Assembly (NCBI RefSeq): GCF_949628265.1
Contig: NC_088789.1
Location: 8,610,886-8,674,885 of the forward strand
Length of the DNA: 64,000 bases
Reading direction: 5' to 3'
From: Cloeon dipterum
Taxonomy: Eukaryota > Arthropoda > Insecta > Ephemeroptera > Baetidae
The position numbers and the translations under genes were made by a program. Shown here in pieces: positions 22,501 through 34,394 of this stretch (position 1 is its first letter; the number at the start of each line of letters is the position of its first letter). The notes below the pieces were generated by a model that saw nothing but the letters and a program-made list of their open reading frames with translations, was not told where the DNA came from and did no database searches.

Positions 22501-25500
22501 TTCTGGCCCTCCGGGCCGTTATGCACTATCAAACTTAAAGTGAAAACATTGCCAGCCGCCGGTGAAAATGGCCTGCCACCGGCTCCGGGCAAAAAATTTG
22601 GACTAACCTGTCCCGCCAGCCACCGCCTTAAATCTCGCGGCTGAGACCTCTATTATGCAAAACTTATTGTTGAATGACATACTAGAGACAGTCTTCCCAA
22701 TTCTTGTACACGCCAGCAATGACAAATAAGAACTTAGTGTGTGTGTTTTTTTAACTAATATGCTACGATCGATATGTTTTCACCCGACACACCTGCTTCT
22801 GTTGTCACCACTTCTTAATTTGTATCAGATAAACATTTTCATATACTAAGAAGATGCTACCAAGCATATAATTCCACTTTTTTGACGTGGAATGTGTTGA
22901 TATGTACCATTTTTAATTGCAAAAAATAGTATTTGAGCCAAGCATCATAAGTTTTTACGACGCTGCTGATATTCCCCTTCATGCGATACACCGGTGGTGT
23001 TAAATAATTAATATTACATTTATCCAACAAATTTCAGCGCTTTCAGAACGAGTTGAATAGTTTGCCTAGCGAAAGCATAGAAGACGGCCACATTAGCAAT
23101 TCTCCTTTTGAACTTGACTCACATACCAAATCGATGAAGAACTTTATAGCTTTTTGCACAACGTCCGTTGTACTTACTGGTGAGACTAATATGGGGAAAT
23201 ATTTTCAAAACTTTTAACTGGAACGTTTTCAGCTAATGATGAAGGTAATGATGGTTTAGGTTCAACGTTGGTCAACGCAATTTGTGAGATTCTTGACAAC
23301 TTGGATATATCTATGGAATTGCTCCAATTTTTGACGTTAATTCAAGGAAAAATCAGATGCGAAGAAACCAATGCTGTAACACCAAAAATTAGGGTGTTTT
23401 CTAAAACTGAAAAATTTATCATCAGTCCCCTACCAATAAGGTAATACCTTTATATGTACTTGTATGTTTTTTTATCATTGGTTAACAGTAGGTCAAGCTT
23501 CCTCTTTTACTTTATCTTGATTTTTATCGGACCGTGCTCTATTGAGGTGCATAGAAAGCACCGAACTTCACTATTTTTTGACCTCAATTGAGGTCAATTA
23601 ATTGACAAATAAATGAAAATATAGCAACTTCATTAATGCCTCTTTAACTTTGGTTGATTACGGTCAATGTCTTGAGACCGGTGTCGTCAAAGAGATTGCG
23701 AGGAGCAGTGAGGGTAGGGGGAGGTGAGCAAGCTATGAGAGTAGGCGCATTATTGTTAATTTTTGGTATTGTTAAATAATATTTTGGGGGTACGTATATT
23801 AAAAAGAATGCAATTGCTGTAGTAAAAGAAAAAGTAAATATATTACTGTGTGCTTACTGGTATTAAACGCACCTGTCTGAAAGTAGGGCCGGTTTCCGTT
23901 TTTATTTGCTTGAAATTTTTCAGATAGGACATTATGGCAGTGTTTCAATAGCCACGTCCTTTCATAATGCGTATTCTGACTCTGATTTTATGGTTAAATT
24001 GAACAGAAAAGATGAGGCCGTGAGCTGCTTACTGGCGAATAAATCCGTAAAATCGTTGGAACATATGCATGTCAACAGCAACTTTCATAAAAGGGAAATG
24101 AGTGCTGGGGAGGCGATCAGAAGTCGCTACTGGGCGTGCATAATCTACAGAAAAATGAGCAAACAAGTGCGTCAGTTGAATGAAATGATCTTAGAAAAAC
24201 TCAACTTCAACACGATGATGGACGAGTGGAGGAATGATATATTGGAAACATATTCAGGTGAAAACTTTACAAATTAACAGTTATTAATGCTATATTTATA
24301 TCATTTTTACTTTTCGCTTATTTAATTTTCATCATTTGCAGGACCTGAAGTAGATCTTGTCATGGCGTGTTTGTTTTGCTTTGTTGACAAACAAAACGAA
24401 AACCAAGAAATTTGCCTTAAAATAGATCATCAGGAGCAGTCCATACCCATAGCCACTATCACACGCCAGTTGGTCGGCGGGTTGCATACAAAGGTGATAG
24501 GAAAACCGAAAATCTGTATTCTAATTAATCAAAACGTGGAAAGCTCTGGAACGGTAATGATTCAAAAAATAAATTAATTTGGAATAATTGCAGCTATGCT
24601 CAAAACTAATTTTTAGGCACCAGAGAAAAAGATGGCTATAAGAGTAACCAATCACAGTGGATGGCTGGTTCTTGTTATAGACGAACGTAAGATTAATTTA
24701 ATTTTAATAATGCTAAGTTCGAAATACATTTTTAGGTCACACAGAACAACTTATCCACGTGCTCCAAGGAGATACTCTGCAAAGAGGAAAAAGTCTTCAT
24801 GAACTTATAGCTCCATTGCTCGTTAAAGGTTCAACAGATGAATTGGACAGTGCTGCTCTGCTGAAATCTACAGTGCAGTATTTAATCGACTCATCCTCTA
24901 ATAAGTCAACCTTTTTTGCAAAGCCAAGTCTAACAGTAAAGACAGTAAAGGACTCTGGGAATTCCTTTAAAAATAATATTGGATACAATGATTTGCTGAA
25001 AAGAGTGGTAAAAGATGCAGAAAACCGTTCCGCCGTCGTCTGGTTGTTCAGTTCGATTGCCGGAGGAGGAAAATCGACAGTGCTGCAAAAAATGGCCTAT
25101 GATCTAGCTAACCAAATGAAAAACATAAGAATTGTTCAAATCTCGCTGGAAACAACAGCCCCTTATTTCAAACTTGATTGTTCGCCTGCTGAATATTTGG
25201 CTTGCGCAACTCACCATTCAACAAAGGAGGCAAAAAAGTTAACTGAATCAAAGAAATTAATAGTTTTTCTTGATGGCTATGATGAAATCAGCAGCACTGC
25301 TCGCGATAGAACGTTGAGTTTAATTGAGTGGCTCTGTGAGAAGAAACTAATGATTTTGGTCAGTGCTAGACCACGAGAGATTCGCACTATTCAAAATAGG
25401 CTGAAAACAAGGCTTATTCATATTGTTGATATTGAGCCGTTTAATATTTTCAAGCAGTTAGATGGGATGCAAAGGGTGTTGCGTAAGAGCAAAGGGGACA

Positions 25501-28500
25501 AAAAATTGTTCCAAAATGAATTACGGAGCATTTTTATGCAAAGCTCTCAAGGATCATCCCTCGGCAGAGATGAATGCAAGACAACAGACAACTTGTATTT
25601 GATTTATGAACAAGTCGTTCTTGAATTTGTAAGAAAAGCAGTTGAAAACAGATCTGACAAGGAAAAAGCAGCCCAGAGAATTCTAGATGGCTTGATATTG
25701 CACGCGTTCAATTGTATTACTGGACACACAAAAACTCAAGAAACCACGGAAAAGAAAGATTTGGAAAGTATGAAAAATACAAAAATAGTGAAAATCGATG
25801 GTGAACGTGTTACATTTCTTCACCAGAGTTTTGCAGAATTCCTCGCTTCCAAGTCGTTTTTGGATAAAATTGCGACATCAAGTGATTCTGACCTGGCACT
25901 ATTCAAGAATTGGAACTTTGCACCGTGCAGAAAGTTCATTAACTTGTTTTATTCGTCGATGAAAAAGGACCAACTTCATGAGTGCAGCAAACAGTTACTC
26001 AGTTTTCTCGGTAAACAGCCTCGTTATTGTTTGAATACAATTTGCGAAGAGGATCTTGGACAAATATTTGCAATGCTGGAACCTCACATTTCTTTCGTTG
26101 GAGATAGTGGATTGTTTTATGTGGCAGATTGTGAACAGCTTGTAATCGATTCAGTAGGAAGTGAAGATATTGTAATGCGGTTGTTACAGAGGGCGCCCAT
26201 AATCAATCGAATTTGTCGCTTATCTGTCGAAAAATTGATTGAGTTGTTGGACCGAGTTGCAAGATATAACGCAATAGCTGTATTGAAGAGGCTAAAAGAG
26301 ATATTCGAAAAATCCTCGCAGTCATTGCCTGACATGATTCAATCGCAAAATGAAAATATCGACGCAGGGATCACGGCTACAGAAAATGGTCATTACCAGA
26401 TTCTTGATTTACTCTTAAAGAGCGGAGTTGATGTCAACATCACTTTAATGTCGCGACTATCTGGAAGAAAAACCAACGCTCTACACACAGCATGCACAAG
26501 AGGAGACATCAATTGTTTCAAGATCCTGCTTGAGCACAACGTTGACCTCGAACAGTTCTCCGCCGAAGACAGAAAGATGTTTGGCACACAACCAGACAAC
26601 ATAACCGAAGGAAGTAATATAGTTCACTTTGCTGCTTATGTGGGTCTTAAAGACATGGTCTCAATTTTACACCATCACAATGCTGCGCTGATCCACACAG
26701 AAAGCACTTATGGATTCAGCCCTCTACACTTTGCAGCTTGGAAACAGAATTGGGAACTTTGTCTGTGGTTGGCAGAAGAAGCGGGAATTGATGTTGAAAT
26801 TTTGGACCCACGTCGTCGCTCTCAGAACTGTTTTGAAGGTTGCAGTTCTGAAAAATGGACCATGTTTGACTGGAGGGCACAAGATTTCATGCTGCTGCTG
26901 TGCGCGAAAATAAGCTTTAATAAAGGTGACTCAAAGAAACTAAATTTGATTGCCGACCGGAAATTAAAGGGCGGACAAACATTATTGCACGCAATGCAAG
27001 AAGACAATAAGGAGATGTGCACGTTTCTCATTGATAAAAACTGTGGAAGAGTCCAGGATATGGACGATAAAGGGCGCACTGCCCTTCATTTAGCTTGCAA
27101 AAAGCATTTTAAGAGAGTTTGCGCGGTCTTGCTAAAAAAAGGAGCAAACGTAAATTCTGTTGACTGCAAAGGAAGGACAACACTGCACTACGCTGCTAAA
27201 TACGGGGAGAGTAGCATAGCGAAATTGCTAATTGAGAATGGTGGAGATGTAAAACAACATGATTATTTCGGTAGAAGTGCTCTGCACTACGGAAATATAA
27301 TTTTGGCCTTGGCAAATGAAGAAGACCAACTGCCGTCATGTGACGCAATACAACTGCAACCGGTCATCCCAAGCTCCAAAAAGATACTGTGCTTCAACAT
27401 CGCTTTTCACAGATTGTTTACTTACCCCCCGATATTCAATTTAAAATACGGCTTGGACTTGGAAATGTTTGTCGAAGCCGGGTTCTACTACGTTAAGGAA
27501 GAGAAACAATTAAATCCAATTCTACGTTGCTTCTCATGCGATTTTGAAATCGAAATGAAAGATTTTCAAGCCTGGAGAAACATGGACGTTAAGAGTATAT
27601 TAAAAATGAAGGGTAACGATTGTGAAATAGGCGTCAGCAACACAGAAAACGTGCCCATGAAAAGCTATCACGTGCCTAATTTTAAATACGAAGCAGCTAG
27701 GCTTTTCTCTTTGCTTCAAAAAAAGAACTGGTCGTACGTAACACCTCTAGATTTGGCCAAGAATGGTTTTTATTATAGCGGCGATGATGACAATTGCCGC
27801 TGTGCTTTCTGCAATCTAGAAGTCAGAGGCTGGGAGGCGGGTGACACCGCTCGTGGTGAGCATAAGCGTTGGAATCCCAACTGCCTGTTCTTGAGAAACA
27901 TTCAAAATATTGACAACGTGATAATCGGCCAGGAAGCGGCTGTAGCAAAAAAGCCGGGTTACTTGAAAGGCATCAGCGACCCATTTTTGACCACCGAGAG
28001 CTTGAGCGAATGTCTAGGATCGCATTTATTACAAAAAGAGACAAGTTCTACAAATACGACAGTCAGGAACCTCAACCTCATGCTATGGTCGACTTCTAAG
28101 CACCCGAATTTCGCCAGTCTACTGAAGAGAACAGAGACGTTCAAGAATTATTGGCCGCTCAGCATGGCGCAGACAGGGCACGAACTCGCAAGGGCTGGTT
28201 TCTATTACACAGGCTCTGGAGACATGGTGATCTGTTTTCACTGCGGCATCGGCCTTAAGGACTGGGACCGTGAGGACGATCCATTCAAACAACACGCCAA
28301 ATGGAGTTCTGCCTGCCAGTTCTTGCTTTTGTGTAAAGGGTCTCGCTCTATAAAAAATGTTTTGTTCGCTACCAAAGCGATCAGTGACAAGCAACCGACA
28401 GTTGTTGAGATTTTAAACTCACGACCAGGAGAAGCTAGCATGCGCTGCAAGTTGTGCCAAAATAATTGCGTCAAAGTTGCCAATCTACCGTGTGGACACA

Positions 28501-28583
28501 TCAATGTTTGCGAGCGATGTGGCGGAGATGAATGCTTGACATGTGCACGACCGATTGAAGGAACTATTGAAATATTTTACTAA
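19552..28583 (+). CDS. Caspase-like x2 / NACHT / ankyrin / BIR x3 / RING protein (NLR-like, novel architecture)
   Basis: Ten exons join in phase: 19552-19564, 21704-21794, 21856-22052, 22123-22265, 23038-23179, 23233-23440, 23941-24257, 24342-24553, 24617-24686, 24736-28583; about 1746 residues. Residues ~34-265 are a caspase fold (FVLVIHYNKTRN, VFVIFFLSYG, FIAFCTTSVVL, LVNAICEILDN, EKFIISPLP). Residues ~300-540 are a second, weaker one (WACIIYRK, IPIATITRQLVGG, GKPKICILINQN). Neither keeps the His-Gly/Cys pair: SHG is SYG in the first and absent in the second, and QACRG is missing from both, so both look inactive. A NACHT domain follows (Walker A IAGGGKST near residue 570, Walker B IVFLDGYDEI near 636, VSARPREI, HQSFAEFLASK). 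Ankyrin repeats span ~1010-1320. Three BIR-type domains carry GFYY; the second and third keep CxxC-H-x6-C, the first lacks the His. The C3HC4 RING is complete (CKLC, LPCGHINVCERC, CLTC). Likely an intracellular sensor/E3 in death or immune signalling (inference). The 13-nt first coding exon is the least certain part. Confidence 0.87.
19742..20270. repeat. Fold-back inverted repeat (119-bp arms, 291-bp spacer) in intron 1 of the NACHT gene
   Basis: Arm 19742-19860 is the near-exact reverse complement of 20152-20270, sharing a run through ATATAATTTATATCAAAATC and AAGTCCTGCTTCTTCAATAA with only a few mismatches. A 20-bp direct repeat with one mismatch (ttctgcactcctattaagta at 19731 and ttctgcactcttattaagta at 19859) brackets the left arm. 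The spacer carries an open frame without recognisable similarity. It resembles a fold-back or MITE-type element. In the pre-mRNA it would form a long double-stranded hairpin. Confidence 0.8.
22351..22650. mobile_element. MITE-like GC-rich repeat, copy 1 (intron 4 of NACHT gene)
   Basis: Bounded by perfect 9-bp inverted termini GAGGTCTCA and TGAGACCTC, with TATT on both sides as a possible short target duplication. The interior is unusually GC-rich (CAGCCGCCAGCCGCCGTGA; GCCAGCCACCGCCTTAAA) against AT-rich intron. Two related copies lie downstream of the gene at 29090 and 29558. It contains no transposase. Confidence 0.75.
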
Positions 28584-29089
28584 TGGATGAAGGATCTATT
28601 GTTATCCCTATATCAATACACTGGAATGGGTATATATTAAATAGCTTTTCCGCTCAGTTGAGCTTAGTGTTATAATCGTGTTTAAATCTTTCAGTTTTTT
28701 GCTTTTTCGTTCAGTGTGCTTCTTTGTAAGTTGAGATAGTAGCATTGTATATCATCATTTGATAGTTCATAGAAATGCATTTCAAATTAAGATCATAATT
28801 TTGCTGTGCATCATGTGCTAAACACGTTTGCGAATTTTGAAAACTTATATTTTTATCTTTTGGCTCCTCACGCGTATAGCACACAGGATTTGCAATGCAG
28901 TTTTATTTTGAAACAATTAAAAAAAAACTTAATTTGATTATATTAATGACCTGTAATTTACTATACCCTTTATGAAGTAAAGAAATTAACGTTAAGGTTT
29001 GATGGTGAATTATTAACTCTTGGAAAGTAGATAAAAACCTTTGAAAAGGGGGTTGCATCCCTATATAAGGTAAACATTAGTAATAAATC
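28584..29089. other. 3' flank of the NACHT gene
   Basis: AT-rich sequence immediately after the stop codon, presumably 3' UTR followed by spacer. No frame or element is recognised until the repeat copy at 29090. Confidence 0.4.
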
Positions 29090-29363
29090 GAGGTTTCAGT
29101 TTCAGCCAGCCGCGCTGTGTCGCGTTAGGCGGCAAATTTTGGGTTACGTGGTCTCAGCCGCAAGTCACCGTGACTTTAGCCAAAGATGCGCCGGCCACGC
29201 ATACCGCCGGCTGAAAATTCGAAAAAATACATAAAAAAACTGGAGAAAAAAAGTCTCCAGTCCTCCGTGCCATTTAAAAAGTTTGTCAGCCGCCACCGGG
29301 CCAAAATTTGGCTGCAGCCAGTTGAGCTAGCCACGGCCTAAAATTACGCGGAAGTGTGACCTC
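29090..29363. mobile_element. MITE-like GC-rich repeat, copy 2
   Basis: Shares with copy 1 the termini GAGGT(C/T)TCA-like and GTGACCTC, the GCGGCAAATTTTGG block near the left end, and a right end reading CAGCCGCC...GCC...TAAAATTACGCGG. Termini match 7 of 9 bases, so this copy is more decayed than copy 1. No coding capacity. Confidence 0.7.
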
Positions 29364-29557
29364 TATAGTAATTAATAAGATATCAAACGATTATTACTTT
29401 ACACTTGTGAGTATTTTTTTAAGTTTTTGTTAAGATTGAAAACAAAAATAATTTAAACGTAACATTAGGACATTTGCAGTATCATTAGCGTTTCTTGGTT
29501 TAATGTTATTTATAAAGGCTAAAAGTGCTATTTTTGGTTTTGATTTATCCACATTTA

Positions 29558-29833
29558 GAGATATTAGCCAGCCGCGCTCCGCCACACCCGCCGGCTATTT
29601 TTGGGTCAAGTGGGCAACCGCCAGCGACATCAGCCGCACAAGTTAAAACGCTGAAAAGTATAAATTTTCCGCAGAAAAAATTGGTCTCTGGCCCTTAGCA
29701 CTATCAAAATTAAATTATATGAAATTCCTTCATCTGCGCCAGCCTCCTGCAAAAAGGCAAAGCCGCCACCGCGAGGCTAACTTCGGCTCCAGCCGTTGCA
29801 GCCAGCCGCCGCCTAAATATTACGCGATCTATT
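29558..29833. mobile_element. MITE-like GC-rich repeat, copy 3 (approximate ends)
   Basis: Left part (TTAGCCAGCCGCGCTCCGCC) aligns with copy 2, and the right part (CAGCCAGCCGCCGCCTAAAT then TTACGCGATC) aligns with both other copies. The block TCTGGCCCTTAGCACTATCA also matches copy 1. Termini are degraded, so ends are approximate. It sits 195 bp beyond copy 2, suggesting nested or repeated insertion into one site. Confidence 0.65.
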
Positions 29834-30070
29834 TATAGCTGGGCAGCTGGCCCATAGTAAAAGTGGGTGCAGCACATCACAGACAGTAGGAAAGGGACTA
29901 AAAATGAAAACAGCGTTTTTGTTTCTGCCAAAGCAAGACTTATTGTCTCGCAGGAGCAACCCAGCAGGCTACATGATCTGTTAATTCAATCTGAATTGCA
30001 CGTGACTATATGACCTCAGAAAAATTTGGATAAATCGGCTTGATAGCAGCAGGATTCGCCACTATAAAGT

Positions 30071-30299
30071 ATGATCGCCGCCTCAGCCACGACTTACAAA
30101 CAGACGCAGCAAGCTCCAAGACGCTTACAAATAGCAGCAATGATGGATGAGCTGCTTTCAAGAACACCAAGAGATAATCGGTCGCAGTCTGTTATCATCA
30201 CATCACGTCCACAGGTAAAGATTTGTGATAGTGATACTTAAATAATCAAACCGCATCAATGTATGTTTTCAGCGTAATTCAAAGGCGCTAAAAACTTGA
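30071..30299 (+). CDS. Possible small two-exon gene, 56 residues
   Basis: Exon 30071-30214 (48 codons from the first ATG) ends at CAG/GTAAAG. A 58-bp intron, the usual size here, ends TTTTCAG. Exon 30273-30299 then adds nine in-frame codons including a stop, and AATAAA follows at about 30389. The product is basic, Gln/Arg/Ser-rich, with a short helix (LQIAAMMDELLSR) and no leader or membrane segment. I do not recognise it. GC content rises over the first exon, and TATAAA occurs just before the ATG, too close to be its own TATA box. It may be the end of a longer gene whose upstream exons I could not find. Confidence 0.35.
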
Positions 30300-30857
30300 T
30301 GAAAATACCACGACCAACAGCAGCCCACCTTCGCTTCGGATATTTCACACCTAGAACCACATCCTTCGCTTTCGATTGTTGATTCAAGAATAAAATATTA
30401 ATCACATTGCGGATGAGAAGTTACACATATACCCCTTAAGTGGCGCACAACCAGCCTCCAGTGACCCTAGACGGCTGAATAAGCTTACATTTCAAAGTGA
30501 TGTCAATGTCGTGAAAAATGATTGGTATTGTACGAATTAGCATTTCAAATATATTGCATAGAACTTAGTGTATTGTTACAGTCAATATTTGAATGAACAC
30601 TAAATAAAACAATATTGAAAAACATCAACTGTGGGGGGTAAAAATTGAAAGCAATTCATAGAAAAATATAGAATTTTTAATTTAATTAAAATATTCATCT
30701 TTAATCAGTAGCTTCTTCAAGACAAATAATACATAATGTTTTTAAAAAAGGAGTTCTTAAAATTAAACATATGAAGGACACCAGTGTGTGTATATAGATT
30801 ACACGATTTTGACTTGATGTCATTGATCTCACTTTAGAGTTTTTGGTGCTTTAGAGT

Positions 30858-33800
30858 TCACACGTAGCTCTCTTGGCGGGATGAGTAAAGCAAGAACGAG
30901 TCCAGGAGTCTGGGCGCCACCAGTTCCTCGGCACCTAGCTTCTCAATTACCTCTGGCCCACAATGCGAAGCGATTTTCCTGAGCGCAGACTGGAAAAAAT
31001 ACAACATTCAGCAATGACTTATTTGCATCCTTCTGATTATCGCGAGCTTACAAGGCAGGCAACAAGCACCGCATCACTGTGGTTCCTTTCCTTTTCATCC
31101 TTGCACAGGCGAACTAGACGCTCAGCCCCTTGCAACTCTACAATCTGTTGAGCGACTGTCTGGGAACTGCACAACCTGCAAAGAAGAAAGAAGAATTTGT
31201 TTTGAATTTGAGTAAAAGGGAGTCTGAAATAACTTAAATGCTTAAATTGTAAAGAAAAACATTTTAAGCAAAAAGTTGCATTTTACGGGTAATCTTTTTT
31301 TATTACATACCCTTGATGAGGCAAAAAATTATATTTTAGAAGAGTTTCATTTATTAGTACCTTGATAAAGCGATTGCAGACTTCTGTTGGACCCTTTCAG
31401 CAGCAGAAATCTCTGCAGATCGCTGGAGCGGACTCGACCTAATTTGTAGGAAGCACAGCAGGGCGACTACTGCACGGCCACTCTCGGCCAGCTCTGCCCT
31501 GGCCTCAGGCACGGCAGCCATGTTGGCCAGAAGGGTGGCCGCCTGCTCCTGCACAAAGAGAGATGAGGACACGCCGCTGCGAACAGCGGCCAGCAACTGG
31601 TTGGCCGCGTCCTTCTGCACGAGCAGCATCACGCACTGCCGCGGCTCCAGGAACGAAAGGTTGGTCAGGGTGGCCAGGGCAAGCAGCAGGGACTCGCCCT
31701 TCCGCGTCTCACTTGCCATTCCTGTTGATGGAAATTTTTAGTGTTAAAGGGCAAAGAAACTCATTTGAAATAAAAACGCACTTGATAATGAGGTAACCAG
31801 CGAGTCTAGGTGGTCAGGTAGCGACTCGATGGTGAGGCTGCCGTCCACTCCGAGGGTGGAGGCCTGCGTTAAGACGGAGGCAGCCTCTGCTCGCTCCTCC
31901 TCGCTTCTTTGGTTTTCTGCTAGGATGTCTGCCAGGATCTCCACTCCTCCATCCTGACGGGAAAATTTGGTTAATAAATCCAACATTTAAGGAGTGGGTT
32001 GTAAAGCTACCTGGTCCAGGTGCCTGACGGCTTCCACCTCGCTGCAAACGATGGCCAGCGTCCTGAGGGCGGCAACTCTGAGGTTGGGTTTGGTGGCATC
32101 AAGACAGACTGCCAGGAGCGCCCTGACGGCTCCGCACTTAGCAATCAGTTTGCACAAATGGCTGCCTTCCAGGCCCAAAGCTGCGATGCTCGCCAATGCA
32201 GACCTAAAGGTTGAAATTAAAAAAACTCATATTAATTAATTTTCGATAAATTAAAAAAATCAATTTAATTTCATTATTTTTTCATAGACAAAAACCTCAA
32301 ACACTCGTGTGTTGTCTTTGATTAATTAAATATAAAATATGACCCACTTCATAAAAACATTTAAATTTTCTTCGCATTAATAGTTTTTAATACCGACCTG
32401 AGTTCAAGTTCTGAGGGACTGGACTGCTCGATGAGAGAAACAAGCGCCTTGATTTCGTGGCTGAGCACCCGATCCACAAGTCTGGTGAACGAGTGTCCGA
32501 GGGCTGCCACGTCCAGCGCCAGTTGTTCCTTGCTGGGTGGCCCTGAGCAGGCACAGGTAGCTACTAGCCGGTTGCATGCGGCCACCAGAGTGGCTTCCTC
32601 CCTGGCGAGACGCTCCTGCTCTTCGGAGGGCCGCACCTCGTCCGCACACGCCGCTTGATGAGACTGGTAGCCACGCACAAATGCATCCACATGCGTGATT
32701 AAGCTGTCCGCCAGGTCCGGACAGGACTCGAGACGCTCTAGTTCCATGTGCCTGGCGGGAAAGAGGAGAGACTCGATCAATTGGTGAAACAGATAAAAAT
32801 GCTGAACAAAATTCACGCCACCTGTTCCCAAGGCACGATCAAGGAATATTAATAAAAATATGGCAGGTGGAGAGCAAATCTTTGAGCATTACACGCGAGC
32901 GCAAAAAGCAATCGGGAAAACATGCATGCACGCTGCCGAAGGCTAGGGAAGTGCCGAGGAATGGCTGGGCACGCGATTTGCGTGACCATTCAGGCAGCAC
33001 GCGCTTCGCTATAATTATTTCTCTGACGTACAAAAATATGAAAATCTTAACTGCACAAAAAGATCAATGCATTATTTCATTTCAAGAGGAAGGATAAAGC
33101 CATGAATTAGTTTTGGGCTGCGACCTGTTGCTGAAACTAGTAGAAAAGGACCCCATACACCCAGGAAGGTGCTTCATTGAATTTATAAGAGTTTGCTTTG
33201 ATGATTGATTTTTCCTGCTTTTGTGCTTTATGGCTTGTCAATTATTATTGTATGTTTGACAACTGGCGAAAATGAATATGCACATTTTTTTAAACATAAA
33301 TGTATTTTTTGCACGAAGGAAAATTCTGATGAGGAAATTTAAGTTCCTGCATCTTTGGGAGACACTCAAGAAAATACTCACTGGCAGAGCCTTGCGAATT
33401 CCGCCGAGATGACGTGCGCCTGTTGCTGGAGGGCCCTGACGGCATCCCTGGCACCGACCACCCTGGAGCAGGCGCCACCTAACCTGGAGGCGATTGCCTT
33501 GCCCTGCAGGGTCGTGGTGCATTCGGCTTCAACACGGTAGCGCGTCTCCTGCAACCACTGCTCCACTGGATCGCGACAAACCTCGCTCCCGACTATTCTG
33601 TAACAATGCATTGAAAAATTTGAATCGCTGTTAAGTGAAAAAATGTATCCACATGAACTTGTCAAGGTAGTAAATGTGAAAAAGTAAAAACGACTTTGTT
33701 GCTTGAAATCTTTTGCGGCATTGAAAAAACACGAAGATAATAAGTAGAGAGTAGTTTCACTGTAAACATGTCTATTTGATGTTTCCGGCTAAAAGAGAAC

Positions 33801-34361
33801 AAATTTGAATGTCATAAACATAGCAACGCTACTCTTTGGTGTTTTCACTTTTCGCGCTGCGTTTCTTTTTGTGAAGATGGCAAACATAATGAGAAAAATG
33901 AAATGCACGCTGATCGCATGTCCGCACGCGACGCTCAGAAGGAAAATGAGATGGATGCGCGCGATCTCCTGCAGGATCCAATTAATGGAGTCGTAAATAA
34001 TGCGTTTCTAAGAAATCTCGGCGAATTCGTGGTCAAGTGCAGTTCGCTCTGCTCATTTTCATCCGTAGCGATAAATCTCGAAAATTTGCACAACCACCGA
34101 TTAAAGCAGATATTTGCCGCTCAGTTCTAATTTTCTTTGATGATCTGTAATTTTTAAATTAACCACCTGCGATTTAATTATTTCATACCTCAAAGCAATT
34201 CATCGAGTAAATTATAAAATCAAGAGCGAAACCTGAAACTTTGTTTGCATCTGCTTCAAATACAAAAAGCAAAGAGTGAGTTTTCTGCGAGGGCCACGTC
34301 CTGCAAATCGATTTTGATGAAGTGATTAGTTTCAGCAAATTATTGAGTTGATTTTGCCCGC

Positions 34362-34394
<33 letters not shown>

